DNA from: Gammaproteobacteria bacterium
GTDB taxonomy: Bacteria > Pseudomonadota > Gammaproteobacteria > UBA6429 > Thiohalophilaceae
Length of the DNA stretch: 15,115 bases
Direction: 5' to 3'
Assembly: GCA_013152045.1 (NCBI GenBank)
Contig: JAADGZ010000028.1
Location: 1 to 15,115 of the forward strand
The position numbers and the translations under genes were made by a program. Shown here piece after piece: positions 14,498 through 15,115 of this stretch (positions are counted from its first letter, which is position 1; the number at the start of each line of letters is the position of its first letter). The notes under the pieces are model-generated. The model did no database searches. It saw only the letters and a program-made list of their open reading frames with translations, and was not told where the DNA came from.

Positions 14498-15115
14498 ATG
14501 AAAAAAGTTCTATTTATTCAGAGAATGGTGCCAGACTACAGGATACCATTTTTTGTCGCGTTGCAAGAAAAACTCAAAGAGCGTTCGATCGATTTTTATG
14601 TGACCACAGGAGAATCCTTATCCAAGGATTGCTTGAATGATGCAGCAGAAAATTATCCTTGGCTGATACGCCACAAAAATTATTACTTGTTTAAAACCAT
14701 CCATATTCACACTATCAAGAATCTGCGCAGTTACGATCTTGTTATTGTTATGCAAGAGAACTCGCATCTAATAAATTATTGGCTTTTGGCGCGGAGACGT
14801 CTTGCTGCCGGCCCGTTGATAGCTTTTTATGGCCATGGGAAAAACCTAAATACCCGAGGGAATAGAATAAGAGAATACTTAAAAAGCAAATTGGCAAATT
14901 TGCCAGATTGGTGGTTTGCCTATACAGCTCTTTCAGAAAGGATAGTGAGTGATGGTGGTTATTCTAAGGAAAAAATAACGACAGTCAATAATGCGATAGA
15001 TGATACAGGGCTAAAAAAAATATGTGACGAAAAGTCGGAGCAAGATAAAGCTTTATTGAGAAACACCTTGGGCATGGATGATAACAGCAAAATAGGACTT
15101 TATTGCGGGCGCTTG
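14498..15115 (+). CDS. Glycosyltransferase, GT4-like, N-terminal part (cut by window edge)
   Basis: The frame is open from ATG 14498 to the right edge (206 codons). The protein starts KKVLFIQRMVPDYRIPFFVAL (residues 2-22), where the Tyr-Arg-x-Pro-Phe-Phe pattern is typical of a GT4-like subgroup. It continues with YDLVIVMQE (79-87), LIAFYGHGKN (107-116), a helix and AYTALSE (141-147), then TTVNNAIDDTGL (161-172), the usual link into the donor domain, and LYCGRL (201-206), where that domain begins. The donor-binding half and any EX7E motif are outside. No clear Shine-Dalgarno precedes the ATG, but upstream AT-rich sequence and the homologous start support it. It follows the amidotransferase by 151 bases in the same direction. 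Confidence 0.85.
   Translation, partial: MKKVLFIQRMVPDYRIPFFVALQEKLKERSIDFYVTTGESLSKDCLNDAAENYPWLIRHKNYYLFKTIHIHTIKNLRSYDLVIVMQENSHLINYWLLARRRLAAGPLIAFYGHGKNLNTRGNRIREYLKSKLANLPDWWFAYTALSERIVSDGGYSKEKITTVNNAIDDTGLKKICDEKSEQDKALLRNTLGMDDNSKIGLYCGRL

Noticed and set aside
1..15115. CRISPR arrays, tRNA or rRNA genes, insertion sequences
   Set aside because: No regularly spaced direct repeats, no cloverleaf-like segments and no transposase-like frames were found.

Overview
The window looks like part of an exopolysaccharide (capsule, slime or O-chain type) biosynthesis locus from a gammaproteobacterium. This rests on a GDP-mannose 6-dehydrogenase that resembles Pseudomonas AlgD to the end (same active-site numbering, Cys268, and the family's terminal ICW tripeptide), on GalE and glycosyltransferase types common in that class, on a lipoprotein with a clean lipobox, and on a mid-range base composition judged by eye. 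Genus cannot be told from the sequence; no rRNA or tRNA is present.

Layout. A GT4-type glycosyltransferase runs off the left edge on the minus strand (1-500). A 770-base region with no convincing gene but many short inverted repeats follows (501-1270). Then come plus-strand algD (1271-2584) and a GT4 glycosyltransferase that overlaps it by 20 bases (2565-3767), a GT8-like glycosyltransferase (3939-4988), a 423-base gap holding a dRS3-like 20-base inverted repeat, galE (5412-6416), a 322-base gap, and a large lipoprotein with an Ig-like domain and a C-terminal PL14-like polysaccharide-lyase domain (about 6739-8898), closed by a strong intrinsic terminator (8918-8956). A GT2 glycosyltransferase lies on the minus strand (9100-9975). 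Divergent from it is a heparinase II/III-type protein (10180-12198), followed by an asparagine-synthase-type amidotransferase (12472-14346) and the N-terminal half of another GT4 glycosyltransferase that runs off the right edge (14498-15115).

How the parts may work together (inference). AlgD would make GDP-D-mannuronate and GalE would make UDP-galactose. Five glycosyltransferases of three fold types would build a heteropolymer repeat unit. The asparagine-synthase homologue could amidate a uronic acid carboxyl, as proposed for homologues in some O-antigen loci. Two lyase-like proteins of unrelated fold, one tethered to the envelope and one without a visible export signal, would trim or turn over the polymer. 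No Alg8/Alg44 polymerase, AlgE porin, AlgG epimerase, Wzx/Wzy or Wza/Wzc gene is inside the window, so the polymer is probably not ordinary alginate and the export machinery must lie outside.

Most gene-to-gene gaps are 150-420 bases, so apart from the algD-GT4 pair the locus looks like a string of separately transcribed units rather than one tight operon. Catalytic motifs appear intact in all complete enzymes, and no insertion sequence, CRISPR array or RNA gene was seen.
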